A stretch of DNA of 64,000 nucleotides from Lysobacter_K koreensis (GTDB lineage Bacteria > Pseudomonadota > Gammaproteobacteria > Xanthomonadales > Xanthomonadaceae): assembly GCF_042677045.1 (NCBI RefSeq), contig NZ_JBHTIH010000003.1:434001-498000 (forward strand), in the 5' to 3' direction. Below, one piece after another: positions 35,275 to 46,223 of this stretch; positions within the stretch are counted from its first letter, which is position 1; every line of letters begins with the position of its first letter. Under the pieces are notes generated by a model. It searched no databases. It was not told the DNA's origin and saw only the letters and a program-made list of their open reading frames with translations. A program made the translations under genes and the position numbers.

Positions 35275-36521
35275 ATCGCAAAGGCGACAAGTCGCTGATC
35301 GTCGGCCTCGACATCGGTACCTCCAAGGTGGTGGCGCTGGTGGGCGAGTACTCGCCCGACAACGGCCGGCCCGGCAACCCGATCGAGGTGATCGGCATCG
35401 GCTCGCACGAATCGCGCGGCCTGCGCCGCGGCGTCGTGGTCGACATCGAGTCCACCGTGCAGTCGATCCAGCGCGCGATCGAGGAAGCCGAGCTGATGGC
35501 CGGCTGCGAGATCCGCTCGGTCTACGCATCGATCTCGGGCAGCCACGTGCAGTGCCGCAACTCGCAGGGCATCGCGCCGATCCGCGATGGCGAGGTCAGC
35601 TTCGCCGACCTCGACCGCGTGCTCGAGGCCGCCAAGGCCGTGGCGATCCCGGCCGACCAGCGCATCCTGCACGCGATCCCGCGCGACTACGTGCTCGACG
35701 ATTCGCAGGAAGGCATCCGCAATCCGGTCGGCATGACCGGCGTGCGCCTGGAGGTGCACGCGCACCTGGTGGTCTGCGCGCAGTCGGCCGCGGCCAACGT
35801 CAGCAAGTGCGTGCAGCGCTGCGGCCTGCAGGTCGACGACTTGATCTTGGGCGTGCTCGCGTCGAGCCACGCGGTGCTGACCAGCGACGAACGCGAGCTG
35901 GGCGTGGTGCTGGTCGACATCGGCGCCGGCACCACCGACATCGCGGTGTTCGTGCAGGGCGCGATCGCACACAGCGCGAGTCTGCCGATCGCCGGCGACA
36001 AGGTCACCGAGGACATCGCGCACATGCTGCGCACCCCGACGCCGGAGGCCGAGCAGATCAAGGTCCGTTACGCCTGCGCGCTGGCGCAGATGGCGACCGC
36101 CGAGGAATCGATCCAGGTGCCATCGGTCGGCGACCGTCCGCCGCGGCGCATGCCGCGCCACTCGCTCGCGCAGGCGGTACAGGCGCGCTACGAGGAGATC
36201 TTCGAAATGATCCAGGCCGAGCTGCGGCGCAGCGGCTTCGAACAGCACGTGCGCGCCGGCATGGTCCTGACCGGCGGCGCCGCGAAGATGGAAGGCGTGG
36301 TCGAGCTGGCCGAGGAAATGCTGCAGATGCCGGTGCGCGTGGGCATCCCGCAGCACGTGACCGGCCTGGGCGAAGTGGTCGGCAACCCGGTGCATGCGAC
36401 CGGCGTCGGCCTGCTGCTGATGGGCAGCCAGATCGAGAACCCGCGGCGACCGGCGATTTCCGCCGGGCGCGCCGGGTCGTTCCTGAGCAAGTTGAAGAAC
36501 TGGTACCGCGGCGAGTTCTGA
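35271..36521 (+). CDS. ftsA: Cell division protein FtsA
   Basis: Actin-like membrane anchor of FtsZ. From the ATG at 35271, with ribosome site AAGGAAAG, it has 416 residues; an upstream GTG/ATG frame adds only ftsQ-overlapping codons. SLIVGLDIGTSKVVALVGE is phosphate loop 1; VVLVDIGAGTTDIAVFVQG is phosphate loop 2; MVLTGGAAKMEGVVELAEE is the adenosine motif. The C-terminal SFLSKLKNWYRGEF is the amphipathic membrane-targeting helix. 184 bases separate it from ftsZ. Confidence 0.97.
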   Translation: MNRKGDKSLIVGLDIGTSKVVALVGEYSPDNGRPGNPIEVIGIGSHESRGLRRGVVVDIESTVQSIQRAIEEAELMAGCEIRSVYASISGSHVQCRNSQGIAPIRDGEVSFADLDRVLEAAKAVAIPADQRILHAIPRDYVLDDSQEGIRNPVGMTGVRLEVHAHLVVCAQSAAANVSKCVQRCGLQVDDLILGVLASSHAVLTSDERELGVVLVDIGAGTTDIAVFVQGAIAHSASLPIAGDKVTEDIAHMLRTPTPEAEQIKVRYACALAQMATAEESIQVPSVGDRPPRRMPRHSLAQAVQARYEEIFEMIQAELRRSGFEQHVRAGMVLTGGAAKMEGVVELAEEMLQMPVRVGIPQHVTGLGEVVGNPVHATGVGLLLMGSQIENPRRPAISAGRAGSFLSKLKNWYRGEF

Positions 36522-36705
36522 GGCCGTGGTGGTACGCGTTTTTCTGGAATCGAGCCGTCCACCGGCGCCGGTTCCTGCAAGGAGTGGCACGAACCGGAGG
36601 CGCGGTTCGGGTCACGCGGAAGGCGAGGCGGCGGACAACTTTTGCAGCACCTGCAACACACCCGACAACACCATAACTAGCACCACATAAAACGAGGACA
36701 CGGAC
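36522..36705 (+). promoter_or_regulatory. ftsA-ftsZ intergenic leader
   Basis: 184 bases that break the otherwise overlapping cluster, so ftsZ is likely to have its own promoter here. A hairpin, CGAACCG (36590-36596) with CGGTTCG (36603-36609), lies in the middle. The last 50 bases are A-rich (CATAACTAGCACCACATAA) and end in the ribosome site GAGG before the ATG. I cannot fix a -35/-10 pair with confidence. Confidence 0.45.
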
Positions 36706-37935
36706 ATGGCGCACTTCGAACTGGTTGAAAACATGGCCCCGAACGCAATCATCAAGGTGATCGGCGTGGGCGGCGGCGGCGGCAACGCGGTCGCGCACAT
36801 GGTCAGCGGCAACGTCGATGGCGTGGAGTTCATCACCGCCAACACCGACTCGCAGGCGATCAAGAACTGCGGCGCCAAGCTGCAGCTGCAGCTGGGCAGC
36901 AACGTCACCAAGGGCCTGGGCGCCGGCGCGAACCCGGAGGTTGGTCGTCAAGCAGCCTTGGAAGACCGCGAACGCATCATGGACGCGCTGCAGGGCGCCG
37001 ACATGGTGTTCATCACCGCCGGCATGGGCGGCGGCACCGGCACCGGCGCGGCGCCGGTCGTGGCGCAGCTGGCCAAGGAGATGGGCATCCTGACCGTCGC
37101 CGTGGTCACCAAGCCCTTCCCGTTCGAAGGCCGCCGCCGCATGCAGGTCGCGCTCAAGGGCATCGAGGAACTGAGCCACCACTGCGACTCGCTGATCACG
37201 ATCCCGAACGAGAAGCTGATCACCGTGCTCGGCCGCAACGCGACCATGATCCAGGCGTTCCGCGCCGCCAACGACGTGCTGCTCGGCGCCGTGCAGGGCA
37301 TCGCCGACCTGATCGTGCGTCCGGGCCTGATCAACGTCGACTTCGCCGACGTGCGCACCGTGATGTCCGAGATGGGCCTGGCGATGATGGGCACCGGCTC
37401 GGCCCGCGGCGACGACCGCGCCCAGGCCGCGGCAGAAGCGGCGGTGCAGAACCCGCTGCTCGACGACATCAACCTGTCCGGCGCCAACGGCATCCTGGTC
37501 AACATCACCGCCGGCCCGGACTTCACCATGGCCGAGTTCGACGAGGTCGGCCGCACCATCGAGGCGTTCGCCTCCGAGGACGCGACCGTGGTCATCGGCA
37601 CCGTGCTCGACCCGGACATGCAGGACGAGGTCAAGGTCACGGTGGTCGCCACCGGCCTCAACCGGGTCGCCGCCAAGGCCGGCTTCGAGAGCGCGCGCCG
37701 GCCGCAGATGAGCGTGGTCAACACCGTGGTCAAGCGCGACGGCACCACCGGCCTGCCGATCGACGCGATCGACGCGATCGGCGACGCCTACGCGCCAGCG
37801 ATGCCGAGCTTCGGCGGCAGCCTGCGCGGCGGTTCGCGCAGCGTCGAGAGCGGCCCGGCCGCCGCCGTGGCCGACTTCCCCACGGACAGCAGCTACCTCG
37901 ACATCCCCGCGTTCCTGCGTCGTCAGGCGGATTGA
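36706..37935 (+). CDS. ftsZ: Cell division protein FtsZ
   Basis: Tubulin-like GTPase that forms the division ring. It has 409 residues. KVIGVGGGGGNAVAHM and ANTDSQAIKNC form the N-terminal nucleotide pocket; GMGGGTGTGAAPVVA is the tubulin signature; NVDFADVRTVMSEMG contains the GTPase-activating T7 loop. A linker of roughly 60-70 residues leads to the C-terminal tail YLDIPAFLRRQAD, the conserved peptide that binds FtsA and other partners. Confidence 0.98.
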   Translation: MAHFELVENMAPNAIIKVIGVGGGGGNAVAHMVSGNVDGVEFITANTDSQAIKNCGAKLQLQLGSNVTKGLGAGANPEVGRQAALEDRERIMDALQGADMVFITAGMGGGTGTGAAPVVAQLAKEMGILTVAVVTKPFPFEGRRRMQVALKGIEELSHHCDSLITIPNEKLITVLGRNATMIQAFRAANDVLLGAVQGIADLIVRPGLINVDFADVRTVMSEMGLAMMGTGSARGDDRAQAAAEAAVQNPLLDDINLSGANGILVNITAGPDFTMAEFDEVGRTIEAFASEDATVVIGTVLDPDMQDEVKVTVVATGLNRVAAKAGFESARRPQMSVVNTVVKRDGTTGLPIDAIDAIGDAYAPAMPSFGGSLRGGSRSVESGPAAAVADFPTDSSYLDIPAFLRRQAD

Positions 37936-38236
37936 CCGGCCCGTCGATCCGCCAGTCGACCGGTTCGTTCGTCCGTAGTGTCCCGTTATCGCCCCGGCCC
38001 GCCGCCGGGGCGCTTGGGTCGGTCGGTCCGCCCGCACAGGGCGGCCGACCGGCCGGTTTCCTGCTCCCTCACACCGGGGCGGGTATAAGTCCAAGCGGTT
38101 ACAAGTCGCTTCGTTAAGGTTCAGTCGGCTGCGTGTTAACCTTGCCGACCGGCGATGAGACCCAGTCGCATCTCGCCCGTCCTGCCGCGCGCCACACCAC
38201 ACGCGCCACCCACAACAAAGGCCTTCCCCCGAGCCG
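37936..38236. other. ftsZ-lpxC spacer with strong hairpins and a dyad
   Basis: 301 bases without a gene. Hairpin 1 is GCCCCGGC-ccgcc-GCCGGGGC (37991-38011). Hairpin 2 pairs a GGTCGGTCGGTCCGCCC-type arm with GGGCGGCCGACCGGCC (about 38018-38055) and is followed by TTTCCTGC; it could end ftsZ transcription. Further on, AAGGTT and AACCTT (38116-38143) form a 6-bp dyad with a 16-base centre in the likely lpxC promoter region. A clear promoter is not visible. Confidence 0.5.
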
Positions 38237-39145
38237 ATGCTGCGCCAACGCACCCTCAAGAACGTGATCCGCGCCACCGGTGTGGGCCTGCACAGCGGCG
38301 AGAAAGTCTTCCTCGTCCTGCGCCCGGCCCCGGTCGATGCCGGCATCGTGTTCCGCCGTGTCGACCTCGACCCGGTGGTGGAGATCCCGGCGCGCGCCGA
38401 GCTGGTCACCGAGACCGTGCTGTGCACCGGCCTGAGCCGCGACGCCGGCAAGGTCATGACCGTCGAACACCTGCTCTCGGCCCTGGCCGGGCTGGGCGTC
38501 GACAACTGCTACATCGACCTGTCCGCGCCGGAAGTCCCGATCATGGACGGCTCGGCCGGCCCGTTCGTGTTCCTGCTGCAGTCGGCCGGTATCGCCGAGC
38601 AGGAGGCGCCCAAGCGCTTCATCCGCATCAAGCACCCGGTCGAGGTCCGCGACGGCGACAAGGTCGCCCGCTTCGAGCCGCACGACGGCTTCCGGATCGG
38701 GTTCACCGTCGAGTTCGATCACCCGGCGATTCCGGCGTCGCAGTCGCGGGTCGAGGTCGAGTTCTCGACCGCGGCCTATATAAAAGAGGTCAGCCGTGCC
38801 CGCACGTTCGGCTTCATGCGCGACCTGGAGTACATGCGCGAGCGCAACCTCGGCCTGGGCGGCTCGATGGACAACGCGATCGTGCTCGACGAGTTCCGGG
38901 TCCTGAACGACGACGGCCTGCGCTACGCGGACGAGTTCGTGCGCCACAAGATCCTGGACGCGGTCGGCGACCTGTACCTGGCCGGGCATCCGGTGATCGG
39001 CGCCTACGAGGGCTTCAAGTCCGGCCACGCGCTCAACAACAAGCTCGTGCGCGCCCTGCTGGCCGAGCGTTCGGCCTGGGAAGAGGTGACCTTCCCCGAT
39101 GCCATTCCCGCGCCGATGGCCTACACCGCGACCGCGCCGATCTGA
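38237..39145 (+). CDS. lpxC: UDP-3-O-acyl-N-acetylglucosamine deacetylase
   Basis: Zinc deacetylase, committed step of lipid A synthesis. It has 302 residues. QRTLKNVIRATGVGLHSGEK is the typical start. The zinc site is the first His in EHLLSALAGLGVDNC plus HKILDAVGDLYLAG; GHALNNKL carries the catalytic His. The active-site loop MDGSAGPFVFLL is intact. It closes the division and wall cluster, as in most Gammaproteobacteria. Confidence 0.98.
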   Translation: MLRQRTLKNVIRATGVGLHSGEKVFLVLRPAPVDAGIVFRRVDLDPVVEIPARAELVTETVLCTGLSRDAGKVMTVEHLLSALAGLGVDNCYIDLSAPEVPIMDGSAGPFVFLLQSAGIAEQEAPKRFIRIKHPVEVRDGDKVARFEPHDGFRIGFTVEFDHPAIPASQSRVEVEFSTAAYIKEVSRARTFGFMRDLEYMRERNLGLGGSMDNAIVLDEFRVLNDDGLRYADEFVRHKILDAVGDLYLAGHPVIGAYEGFKSGHALNNKLVRALLAERSAWEEVTFPDAIPAPMAYTATAPI

Positions 39146-39234
39146 CCTTTCCGGCCGCCTCCGGCGAGCCATCACGCTCGCCACACCCAGTCGACAGAGC
39201 AACGGTGCCCGGTGTCACAGACGTGAACACTGCG

Positions 39235-39310
39235 TGACGCCTTAACCATTTTTTAACGGGTTGTTTCCGAAAAGTTTCTTTGGCGTTAACAAATTCAAGG
39301 GTTTACGCCA
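39235..39310. other. AT-rich segment between convergent lpxC and dciA
   Basis: A short AT-rich island in a GC-rich setting, with TTAAC at 39242, 39253 and 39286. TGGCGTTAAC (39281-39290) and GTTTACGCCA (39301-39310) form a near-perfect 10-bp inverted repeat. Two genes end towards it, so no promoter is expected. No gene is seen in the rest of 39146-39373. Confidence 0.5.
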
Positions 39311-39373
39311 GTAGCATGCCCCGACCCGACCGAAACGGTGGGCCGGCGCAGGGTGCGTCAGCCGCCATGAACG

Positions 39374-39829
39374 TCAGGCGGCGTCGTCCGGTCCAGATGG
39401 GTCGGAGTCCTTGAGGGACGCCAGGGCGGCTTGGAACGCTTGTTGTGCGGCCGCCGACATTGGTATCGGTTTACGGCTTGGCGGCGCTGCCGCGGCCACC
39501 GGCACGATCGTCGTTTTGACGACGAGTTCCACCGCATCAAGTCCGATGGATCGGGCCACGTCGAGCAGTTCCGGGGCCGCCAGTCGCAACTTGGCCTTCC
39601 ATACCGGGGCGTCGACCAAGAACACGAGTCTGCGGTTTTCAAAGTTAGCCAGTCGCGCGTGCGCGGCGAGTGAAGACGGCAGGTGGGGACGTAAACGTCG
39701 GTCCAGCCCGTCGAGCCACAAGGCTCGCCGGATCGGGTCGCCAGCGGGTTCCGCGAGCAGCGCATCGAGCGCCGCGAGCGGGGACGAGGGGCGGCGCGGG
39801 GGGGATCGCGAACCAGACATGAGACCCAT
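39374..39829 (-). CDS. dciA: DUF721 (DciA) replicative helicase loader
   Basis: DciA is the ancestral loader of the DnaB helicase where DnaC/DnaI are missing. It has 151 residues from the ATG at 39827-39829, or 148 from 39818-39820. The conserved DUF721 core is LARLANFENRRLVFLVDAPVWKAKLRL with LDVARSIGLDAVELVVK; the last 35 residues look disordered. In Pseudomonas and Xanthomonas this gene also lies between lpxC and secA. It is divergent from the M23 peptidase gene, and the two 5' ends meet or overlap. Confidence 0.85.
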   Translation of the reverse strand: MGLMSGSRSPPRRPSSPLAALDALLAEPAGDPIRRALWLDGLDRRLRPHLPSSLAAHARLANFENRRLVFLVDAPVWKAKLRLAAPELLDVARSIGLDAVELVVKTTIVPVAAAAPPSRKPIPMSAAAQQAFQAALASLKDSDPSGPDDAA

Positions 39830-40739
39830 GACCTATCAAAACGTCGTAAACACCGCACGAGCCAGGCTCGCGTCGATTCTGCAGCAGGCCGGCCATCATG
39901 GCGCCCAGCGCCCCGGCTTGGCCATCGCCCTGGTGCTTGGCACCGGCCTGGCGATCGGCACGGGAGCCGGCATCGCCGGCACCGCCCACCTGCGCGCGCA
40001 GGTCAACCAGCAGCAGGCGCAGATCGAGGCCACCCGCCGCGAGGCGCAGCGCGAAGTGAACGCGCTGGCCGCGCGCCTGGGCGAGTTGCAGGCCGAGGCC
40101 AACCGGCTCAACGCCCTGGGCGAGCGCCTGACCCGCATCGGCCAGCTGCAGGACGGCGAGTTCGATTTCGACAAGCCAGTCGGCGTTGGTGGCGCCGGCC
40201 CGGTCGAGGACATGCCCAAGGCCGAACTCGGCGCCGGCATGACCAAGCTGCAGCGCCAGTTCGCCGCCTCAGGCGAGCAGCTGTCGGTGCTCGAGTCGCT
40301 GCTGTTCAACCGCCAGTTGGACATGAACGCTGTGCCGTCGCGCGAGCCGATCGCCAACAGCTACATCACCTCCGGCTTCGGTGGCCGCGCCGACCCGTTC
40401 AACGGCGGCCGCGCGAACCACAAGGGCATCGACTTTGAAGCCGACGTCGGCGATCCGGTGCTGGCCGTGGCCGACGGCGTGGTCAGCTACTCCGGCGTGC
40501 GTTCGGGCTACGGCAACGTGGTCGAGGTCGACCACGGCAACGGCTACGTGACCCGCTATGCGCACAACTCGCGGCTGACCCATGGCGTCGGCGCGCTGGT
40601 CCGCGCCGGCCAGGAAATCGCCAAGGCCGGCTCGACCGGTCGCTCGACCGGCGCGCACGTGCATTTCGAGGTGTGGGAGAACGGGCACGTGGTCAACCCG
40701 CGCCAGTTCCTCAACGAGAAGTCGCCGCTGAAGGGTTGA
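39828..40739 (+). CDS. M23-family metallopeptidase with coiled-coil domain
   Basis: Probable periplasmic, membrane-anchored peptidoglycan hydrolase or regulator. It has 303 residues from the ATG at 39828 (an ATG at 39819 adds three). A membrane helix lies at about 30-50 (GLAIALVLGTGLAIGTGAGI). A coiled coil follows (about 55-105). The LytM domain (about 180-300) shows the zinc residues in NHKGIDFEAD (H-x3-D), then VVEVDHGNGYVTRYAH and GAHVHFEVWENG (H-x-H). All catalytic residues are present, so it should be active. Confidence 0.92.
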   Translation: MTYQNVVNTARARLASILQQAGHHGAQRPGLAIALVLGTGLAIGTGAGIAGTAHLRAQVNQQQAQIEATRREAQREVNALAARLGELQAEANRLNALGERLTRIGQLQDGEFDFDKPVGVGGAGPVEDMPKAELGAGMTKLQRQFAASGEQLSVLESLLFNRQLDMNAVPSREPIANSYITSGFGGRADPFNGGRANHKGIDFEADVGDPVLAVADGVVSYSGVRSGYGNVVEVDHGNGYVTRYAHNSRLTHGVGALVRAGQEIAKAGSTGRSTGAHVHFEVWENGHVVNPRQFLNEKSPLKG

Positions 40740-40824
40740 TCCAACCCTGCAGGCAGCTTTCGCGCAACGGCGCGGCCCTTGGGTCGCGCCGTTGTCGTTT
40801 GTGGTCATCGCATGGCCCGAGGCC

Positions 40825-40904
40825 CCCTGTAGTGCCGAGCCCCGCTCGGCACGCCGCTCGCGCAGGGCAGGAGCGTGCCGAGCAGGCTCGGCACTACAAG
40901 GGCA
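40825..40904. repeat. TAGTGCCGAGC-type inverted repeat pair, second locus
   Basis: The left copy reads TGTAGTGCCGAGCCCCGCTC followed by GGCAC. The right copy reads GTGCCGAGCAGGCTCGGCAC followed by TACAA. Same family and same inverted arrangement as at 12322-12395. It lies after the M23 peptidase stop and directly before the 76-bp tandem array. Confidence 0.85.
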
Positions 40905-40931
40905 AGCGGGTTACGGCTCTGCGCGGGCTTC

Positions 40932-41200
40932 GGGCGTTCGGCCATGCACCAGGGGATGCCTTGTGAGCACGTGGCCTCGTCCCGGCCCTGCGCGGCACAG
41001 TCGCTCCGGGCGTTCGGCTGTGCACAAGGCAATGCCTTGTAAGCGCGCTGGCTCGTCCCGGCCCTGCGCGGCACAGCCGCTCCGGGCGTTCGGCTGTGCA
41101 CAAGGCAATGCCTTGTGAGCGCGCTGGCTCGTCCCGGCCCTGCGCGGCACACCCGCTCCGGGCGTTCGGCTGTGCACAAGGCAATGCCTTGTAAGCGCAC
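40932..41200. repeat. 76-bp tandem repeat array upstream of secA (about 3.5 copies)
   Basis: Units begin with GGGCGTTCGGC at 40932, 41008, 41084 and 41160, exactly 76 bases apart; the last is cut after about 41 bases. Units 2 and 3 differ at only a few positions; unit 1 is more diverged near its start. Each later unit contains the palindrome ACAAGGC-aat-GCCTTGT and the block CTCGTCCCGGCCCTGCGCGG. Because 76 is not a multiple of three, the apparent repetitive open frames across it are not coding. Confidence 0.95.
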
Positions 41201-41216
41201 AGCCTCACCCCCACGC

Positions 41217-41222
41217 TACAAT
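41217..41222 (+). promoter_or_regulatory. Possible -10 element of secA
   Basis: TACAAT followed by GCGCG lies 11 bases before a terminator-like hairpin and 94 bases before the secA ATG. The -35 region falls at the end of the 76-bp array and is weak. Confidence 0.4.
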
Positions 41223-41232
41223 GCGCGTTGCC

Positions 41233-41259
41233 AAAAAGGGCGCCCGGCGCCCTTTTTTA
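41233..41259 (+). terminator. Intrinsic terminator in the secA leader region
   Basis: AAAAAGGGCGCC-cg-GGCGCCCTTTTTT type hairpin: arms AGGGCGCC and GGCGCCCT with flanking A and T runs, so it works on either strand. It either ends transcription coming from the M23 gene or, if the TACAAT just upstream is a real -10, attenuates secA itself. Confidence 0.8.
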
Positions 41260-41315
41260 TTGCGGGAAACGGCCGTGCCGCGTCCCCGACTTCCCGACTC
41301 CATTCCGGTATCGAA

Positions 41316-44051
<2,736 letters not shown>

Positions 44052-44060
44052 GATGTTGCC

Positions 44061-44083
44061 CCCTCTCCCGCTTGCGGGAGAGG
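44061..44083. repeat. CCTCTCCCGC palindrome after secA
   Basis: CCTCTCCCGC (44062-44071) - TT - GCGGGAGAGG (44074-44083), followed by ACTGGGGTGAGGG. A short hairpin of a type common in many GC-rich genomes, ten bases after the secA stop; it may stabilise or end the transcript, though no T-run follows. Confidence 0.7.
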
Positions 44084-44245
44084 ACTGGGGTGAGGGCTCG
44101 CGACAGTGGCCAGCCGCGCAGGCCGGGGTTTCGACGTGGTCAAATTGCCGCGGCCCATGCGGCGGAGCCTCCGCTTTGCAGGCGCCTTTTCACCGCTATG
44201 CTCCCCGTAGGCGCTGCGGCGGAACAGATAGTCGTGGCCCCGTCC

Positions 44246-45232
44246 ATGCCTGACGATCGCAGCACCCGCGTCGTCGAAGTCGTGGCCGGCGTGATCCGCG
44301 ACCCGCGCGGCCGCGTGCTGCTGGCGCGCCGCACCGAAGGCCGCGACCTGGCCGGCCTGTGGGAATTTCCCGGCGGCAAGCACGAGCCGGGCGAAGCGCC
44401 CGAAGCAGCGCTCGCCCGCGAGCTGCACGAAGAACTCGGCATCGACATCGAAGTCGGCGCGGCCCTGATCAACGTCCCGCAAACCTATCCCGACAAGCGC
44501 TTGCGACTGGACGTGCGCCTGGTCGAGCGCTGGCAGGGCGTCGTCCGCGGCCGCGAAGGCCAGGCGCTGGTCTGGGTGCCGCCGCACAAGCTGCCGCGCT
44601 ACGCGATGCCGCCCGCCGATCGCCCGGTGGTGGCGGCGTTGCTGCAACCCGATCGCTACCTGGTTACGCCTGAGCCCGCGCTCCGCGGCGACCCAGTCGC
44701 GGGGGGCGCGATCGACGAGGCCGGCTGGCTGGCGGCGCTGGATCGCGCGCTGGCCGCGGGCGTTCGGCGCGTGCAGCTGCGCGCGCCCGCGCTCGATCCG
44801 GCGCGCTGGCAGCCGCTGGCCGCGCGTGCGGCGGCCGCATGCCGTGCCGCTGGCGCGCAGGTGCTGGTCAACGGCGACGTCGAGCTCGCCCAGGCCTTGG
44901 GTGTCGGCTTGCACCTGCGCGCAGCGCAGCTGGACGGGCTGACCGACCGCCCGGTGCCGGCCGACGTGCCGCTCGCGGCTTCGTGCCACGGGGTCGACGA
45001 ACTGCGCAGGGCGGAAAGCCTGGGCTGCGATTTCGCGGTGGTCGGCAACGTCCAGCCGACCCCGAGCCACCCGGGTCGCGTGCCCCTGGGTTGGCGCGCG
45101 TTTGCCGCGTTGCGCGAAGCGGTCTCGCTGCCGATCTACGCGATCGGTGGGCTGGGCCCTGGCGACCTGGACGAGGCGCGCCGGCATGGCGCGCAGGGGA
45201 TCGCCGCGATCCGCGGATTGTGGCCGACGTAG
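44246..45232 (+). CDS. Nudix (MutT) hydrolase fused to a ThiE-like domain
   Basis: It has 328 residues from the ATG at 44246; other in-frame starts lie at 44234 (GTG) and 44198 (ATG). The N-terminal domain (about 8-135) has a complete Nudix box, G44 x5 E50 x7 RELHEELG, as in MutT enzymes that clear 8-oxo-dGTP. The C-terminal domain (about 155-325) resembles thiamine phosphate synthase / TenI (GVRRVQLRAPALD, FAVVGNVQPTPSHPG, YAIGGLGPGDLDEARRHGAQ), but key phosphate and pyrimidine contacts look altered (QLRAP where ThiE has QLR-K). This two-domain arrangement is common after secA in Gammaproteobacteria; the role of the second half is unknown. Confidence 0.88.
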   Translation: MPDDRSTRVVEVVAGVIRDPRGRVLLARRTEGRDLAGLWEFPGGKHEPGEAPEAALARELHEELGIDIEVGAALINVPQTYPDKRLRLDVRLVERWQGVVRGREGQALVWVPPHKLPRYAMPPADRPVVAALLQPDRYLVTPEPALRGDPVAGGAIDEAGWLAALDRALAAGVRRVQLRAPALDPARWQPLAARAAAACRAAGAQVLVNGDVELAQALGVGLHLRAAQLDGLTDRPVPADVPLAASCHGVDELRRAESLGCDFAVVGNVQPTPSHPGRVPLGWRAFAALREAVSLPIYAIGGLGPGDLDEARRHGAQGIAAIRGLWPT

Positions 45233-45307
45233 AAGCCCGTTTCGTGGCACGTGCAGATGCGCAGTGCAGTTTCTTTGGCCCGCCTTGCTTGTCGCAGAAG
45301 CGAAAGC

Positions 45308-45463
45308 AAATCCTCCGCAGCCCTCCTTTTCCAAAGGAGGGAGCTCGGGAAGCGGCGTGCACCGCTTGTGAGTTCGGGCGCACAGCCCTGGATGGGCCGT
45401 GGCGACAAGCAAGTGCCCAAGCCTTCCCCTTTGAAAAAGGGGGGGAGCGGAATTTGCCCTTGC
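45308..45463. repeat. Inverted pair of AAATCC...CCCTTT/AAAGGG hairpins, copies 2 and 3
   Basis: Copy 2 (45308-45341): AAATCCTCCGCAG then CCCTCCTTT-tcc-AAAGGAGGG (45321-45341). Copy 3 (about 45426-45463) is in opposite orientation: CCCCTTT-gaa-AAAGGGG then GGAGCGGAATTTGC. Together they fill most of the roughly 270-base spacer between the convergent Nudix and coaE genes; nothing else is seen there. Confidence 0.8.
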
Positions 45464-45501
45464 TTCGATTGCAAGCCAGCCGGCAACCCAGCCGGGCACT
45501 G

Positions 45502-46113
45502 CTAGGAAAGCGCGAGCGCCTTGTAGCGCCGATCCAGCATCAGCACGTGCCGGTCTAGTGCCGCCAGCGGTCCGTCGTTGACGAGCACGTCGTCGGCGAT
45601 CGCCAGTCGTTCGCCGCGCGATGCCTGCGCCGCGATCATGCGCTCGGCCAGCGCCGCATCGATGCCGTCGCGCTGGACCAGCCGGGCACGCTGCAGCTGG
45701 GCCGGTACGTCGATCACCAGCACGCGTTGCAGCCACGGGTAGCTGGACCGTCCGCCACCCTCGGCCAGCAACGGGATTGCCGCGATCGCGTAGGCGCCGG
45801 GCGCGGCGGCGCATGCGGCTTGCAGGGCAGCCCGCACCAACGGATGGATGATCGCTTCGAGTTTCTGCCGGGCAGGCGCATCGTCGAACACATGCCGGCG
45901 CATCGCCGCGCGGTCCAGGCTGCCGTCGTCGGCCAGCATGTCCGCGCCGAATGCCGCGACCACGGCTGCCAGGCCGGGCGAACCGGGCGCAATCGCGTCC
46001 CGCGCGGCGAGGTCCGCATCGGCGACGACGATGCCCAGTGCCTCGAAGCGGCGTGTGACCTCGCTCTTGCCCGATGCCACGCCGCCGGTGATGCCAACGA
46101 TGAAGTCCGTCAT
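45502..46113 (-). CDS. coaE: Dephospho-CoA kinase
   Basis: Last step of coenzyme A synthesis. A 203-residue P-loop kinase with GITGGVASGKSEVTRRF (about 7-23) and VVADADLAARDAI. The lid region has QRDGIDAALAERMIAAQ. It follows pilD by 110 bases on the same strand, the usual gammaproteobacterial order pilBCD-coaE. Convergent with the Nudix gene. Confidence 0.96.
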   Translation of the reverse strand: MTDFIVGITGGVASGKSEVTRRFEALGIVVADADLAARDAIAPGSPGLAAVVAAFGADMLADDGSLDRAAMRRHVFDDAPARQKLEAIIHPLVRAALQAACAAAPGAYAIAAIPLLAEGGGRSSYPWLQRVLVIDVPAQLQRARLVQRDGIDAALAERMIAAQASRGERLAIADDVLVNDGPLAALDRHVLMLDRRYKALALS

Positions 46114-46223
46114 GGCCGCAGCTTCTCAGGCAACACTTTGGCAACGGCGTTTCGCGGGTCGTCAACCATCACTGGAACCCCTTGCCGTCCCGAACGCAGC
46201 GACCTGCGACGACGGCGCGCCGC

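Noticed and set aside
40932..41200. CRISPR array
   Set aside because: Units are contiguous with no unique spacers between conserved repeats, and no cas genes are present.
40805..41214. Minus-strand frames encoding a repetitive peptide across the 76-bp array
   Set aside because: The period of 76 is not a multiple of three, so the reading frame changes each unit and several frames show the same words. This is a DNA repeat, not a gene.
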